Source: an uncultured Oscillospiraceae bacterium (GTDB lineage: Bacteria > Bacillota > Clostridia > Oscillospirales > Oscillospiraceae). Taken from it: 7,682 nucleotides of DNA. Position numbers and translations under genes: made by a program. How positions within the stretch are numbered: position 1 is the stretch's first letter; every line of letters starts with the position of its first letter. The stretch is taken from the NCBI GenBank assembly GCA_934668285.1, contig CAKUNB010000072.1, forward strand, positions 1-7,682, read 5' to 3'. A model generated the notes under the pieces. That model had not been told where the DNA came from and searched no databases. It was given only the letters and a program-made list of their open reading frames with translations. Of this stretch, positions 5,456-7,682 are shown in pieces.

Positions 5456-7682
5456 TGCCGCAGCCCCTTTTCCCGCTCGAGCGGCGCCGCCTTGGGTGCG
5501 GCGACCGGCGCCCTGCGTTTTTGCAGCTCAGGCCGCTGCGCCGTCGGGAAGATCAGCGCCGCGTCAATCACCGCGTCGACATGGTCAACGGCAAGGAAGT
5601 TCAGCGCGCGGCGGACCGTCGGGTCGATCTCGCGGAGGTCCTTTTCGTTGTCCTTCGGGATGATGACGGTCTTGACCCCGTGGCGCAGGGCGGCCATCGT
5701 CTTTTCTCTCAGGCCGCCGATGGGCAGCACGCGCCCGCGGATCGAAATCTCGCCCGTCATGGCAATATCGCGCCGCACCGGTGCGCCCGTCAGCGCGGAG
5801 ACCATCGCCGTGCACACCGTGATACCGGCGGACGGCCCGTCCTTGGGAACCGCGCCCTCCGGAAAATGCACGTGAATGTCCTTCGTCTTATAGAAATCCG
5901 GCTCGATGTGCAGCAGCTCCGCGCGACTGCGGATATAGCTCATTGCCGCCTGCACGGACTCCTTCATCACATTGCCGAGGTTGCCGGTCAGCTCCAGCTT
6001 GCCGCTGCCCTCGACGACGTTGCACTCGACCTCAAGCGTCTCGCCGCCGACCGCCGTCCACGCAAGGCCGGTCACAAGGCCGACCGTGTCGGCAGGCGCA
6101 AGCTTATCCGGCAGGATTTTGCGCGAGCCGAGCAGATTCTCAAGCTCCGCCGGCGTTACCTTCATCGGCTGCGCCGCGTCCTCGGAAACAAAGTGCATCG
6201 CCGCCTTGCGGCAGACCGAGCCCAGCTCCCGTTCGAGATTTCGCACGCCGGATTCGCGCGTGTAGCACCGGATGATCTCGCGGATTGCTGCGTCGCTCAG
6301 CCGCAGCTGCGACTTCTTCAGCCCGTGCTTTTTCAGCTGCTTTGGCAGCAGATGCTGCTTTGCGATCATCAGCTTTTCTTCATCCGTGTAGGAGCCAAGC
6401 TCAATGACCTCCATACGGTCCAGCAGCGGGCGCGGAATCGTCTCGGTCGTATTGGCGGTCGTAATAAACATGCAGCCGCTCAGATCGAACGGAATTTCCA
6501 GATAGTTATCGCGGAAGGTCGCGTTCTGCTCGCTGTCAAGGACTTCCAACAGCGCCGCCGAGGGGTCGCCGCGGAAATCGCTGCCGAGCTTATCGATCTC
6601 GTCGAGCAGCAGCAGCGGATTCTGCGTGCCCGCCTGCGTAATGCCGGTGATAATCCGCCCTGGCATCGCGCCGATATAGGTCTTGCGGTGGCCGCGAATT
6701 TCCGCCTCGTCGTGAATGCCGCCGAGCGAAATCCGCGCAAGCTTGCGGTTCAGCGCCCGCGCAACGCTCATGGCAATCGAGGTCTTGCCGACGCCCGGGG
6801 GGCCTACGAGACAGAGAATCTGCCCCGGCAGGTCCGGCTCGAGCTGCTTGACGGCAAGCGTTTCAAGAATTCGCTCCTTGACCTTTTCAAGGCCGAAATG
6901 GTCAGCATCGAGAATCTTCCGCGCCGCGCTGACGTTGACGCGCTCCTTCGTGTACTTGCCCCACGGCAGGTCAAAGATCACGTCAAGATAGTTGCGGATG
7001 ACGGAGGCCTCCGAGGAGCCGTAGGGCTGCTTTGCCAGCCGGTGCAGCTCCTTTTCCACGCGCTCGCGCGCCGCCTCGGGCAGCTTTGCCGTGTGAAGCT
7101 TCTTGCGGTAATCGTCCAGCTCCGCGTCGTCGTCGCCCTCGCCAAGCTCGCTTCGGATGACCTTCATCTGCTCGCGCAGATAGTAGTCGCGCTGGCCCTT
7201 GTCGATGCTCTGCTGGGTCAGCTCCTGCAGCTCGCCCTCCATGCGGAGAACCTCCAGCTCGTCAGACAGCAGATGCAGCGTCAGCTCCAGCCGCTTCATC
7301 GGGTGCAGCTGCGAGAGCACCTTCATTTTCTCTGCAAAGCCGAAGGTTGCAGCCTGCGCGATCAGGTCGGCAATCTCGCCCGGATTCTGCGTGGAGAGAA
7401 TTTTGACCATCACATCCTGCAGCGGGCGCTGCGAAAGATCGATAAATTCGTCGAAAAGCTGCGCAGCAACGCGCGTCATCGCCGTAAGCTTCGGCAGGTT
7501 GACGCTGTACTCCGGCTCCGGCAGGGATTCGACCCGCGCACTGAGATAGGGCGCGGTCTGCTTCAGCTCGACGAGCTTCGCGCGGTACTCGCCGCTGACG
7601 AGGACGCGGACGCCCTCGCCGGACATTTTGAGCACCTGCCGCACCTGCGCGACTGTGCCGATGGAATACAGATCGTCGACAC
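5452..7682 (-). CDS. lon: Lon ATP-dependent protease (LonA), N-terminus beyond the window
   Basis: Lon is the soluble hexameric AAA+ serine protease that degrades misfolded and some regulatory proteins. The visible 742 residues start mid-frame at the right edge (VDDLYSIGTVAQVRQVL). By alignment from memory to Escherichia coli Lon, about 60 residues are missing. The remaining N-terminal substrate-binding and coiled-coil region runs to about residue 240. The AAA+ module has Walker A GPPGVGKT (encoded at 6781-6804), Walker B LLLLDEID and a sensor region FITTANT. The protease domain has the catalytic Ser in PKDGPSAG (codon at 5830-5832) and Lys in GGLREKT (codon at 5701-5703). They are 43 residues apart, the same spacing as in E. 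coli Lon. No membrane segment is present, so this is LonA rather than LonB. The C-terminus has a short Pro/Ala/Lys-rich tail of about 30 residues after the last conserved helix (AVIDAALIFP). No promoter or heat-shock operator is visible because the 5' end is outside. Confidence 0.97.
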   Translation of the reverse strand, partial: VDDLYSIGTVAQVRQVLKMSGEGVRVLVSGEYRAKLVELKQTAPYLSARVESLPEPEYSVNLPKLTAMTRVAAQLFDEFIDLSQRPLQDVMVKILSTQNPGEIADLIAQAATFGFAEKMKVLSQLHPMKRLELTLHLLSDELEVLRMEGELQELTQQSIDKGQRDYYLREQMKVIRSELGEGDDDAELDDYRKKLHTAKLPEAARERVEKELHRLAKQPYGSSEASVIRNYLDVIFDLPWGKYTKERVNVSAARKILDADHFGLEKVKERILETLAVKQLEPDLPGQILCLVGPPGVGKTSIAMSVARALNRKLARISLGGIHDEAEIRGHRKTYIGAMPGRIITGITQAGTQNPLLLLDEIDKLGSDFRGDPSAALLEVLDSEQNATFRDNYLEIPFDLSGCMFITTANTTETIPRPLLDRMEVIELGSYTDEEKLMIAKQHLLPKQLKKHGLKKSQLRLSDAAIREIIRCYTRESGVRNLERELGSVCRKAAMHFVSEDAAQPMKVTPAELENLLGSRKILPDKLAPADTVGLVTGLAWTAVGGETLEVECNVVEGSGKLELTGNLGNVMKESVQAAMSYIRSRAELLHIEPDFYKTKDIHVHFPEGAVPKDGPSAGITVCTAMVSALTGAPVRRDIAMTGEISIRGRVLPIGGLREKTMAALRHGVKTVIIPKDNEKDLREIDPTVRRALNFLAVDHVDAVIDAALIFPTAQRPELQKRRAPVAAPKAAPLEREKGLRQ

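Overview
The window is a dense, GC-rich bacterial chromosome segment in which every supported gene lies on the minus strand. The gene set (Lon, EngB/YsxC, ScpA, ScpB, the spore protein YtfJ/GerW, a DacF-type D-Ala-D-Ala carboxypeptidase, an RsuA/RluB-type pseudouridine synthase, a SIS-domain RpiR-type regulator and an HI0933-type flavoprotein) points to an endospore-forming lineage of the Firmicutes. A GC-rich member of the Clostridia such as the Oscillospiraceae is my best guess. That placement is inferred from gene content, gene order and base composition, not from a search.

Reading in the direction of transcription (right to left), the first unit is lon (its first 60 or so codons lie beyond the right edge) followed by engB. 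The two share a 4-nt ATGA stop/start overlap. The unit closes with a strong intrinsic terminator just after engB. In the short gap that follows is a good sigma-A-type promoter (TTGCGG, 17 nt, TATACT, preceded by TG). It opens a second unit: scpA, scpB, ytfJ, dacF, rluB-like, rpiR-like and a flavoprotein cut by the left edge. Nearly all junctions in this unit overlap or are separated by 2 nt, and the only longer internal gap (about 47 nt) is between ytfJ and dacF.

The first unit handles protein quality control and ribosome assembly. The second joins chromosome condensation (ScpA/ScpB, partners of SMC), a spore/germination protein, peptidoglycan trimming, rRNA modification, and a regulator plus redox enzyme of unknown target. 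This is a housekeeping region. I see no mobile element, CRISPR array, tRNA or rRNA, and no intergenic stretch above about 125 bases. The points most worth checking are the 77-nt overlap between dacF and the rluB-like gene, which gives DacF an odd anchorless C-terminus, and the tight coupling of the RpiR-type regulator to the flavoprotein. I found no convincing undescribed system.
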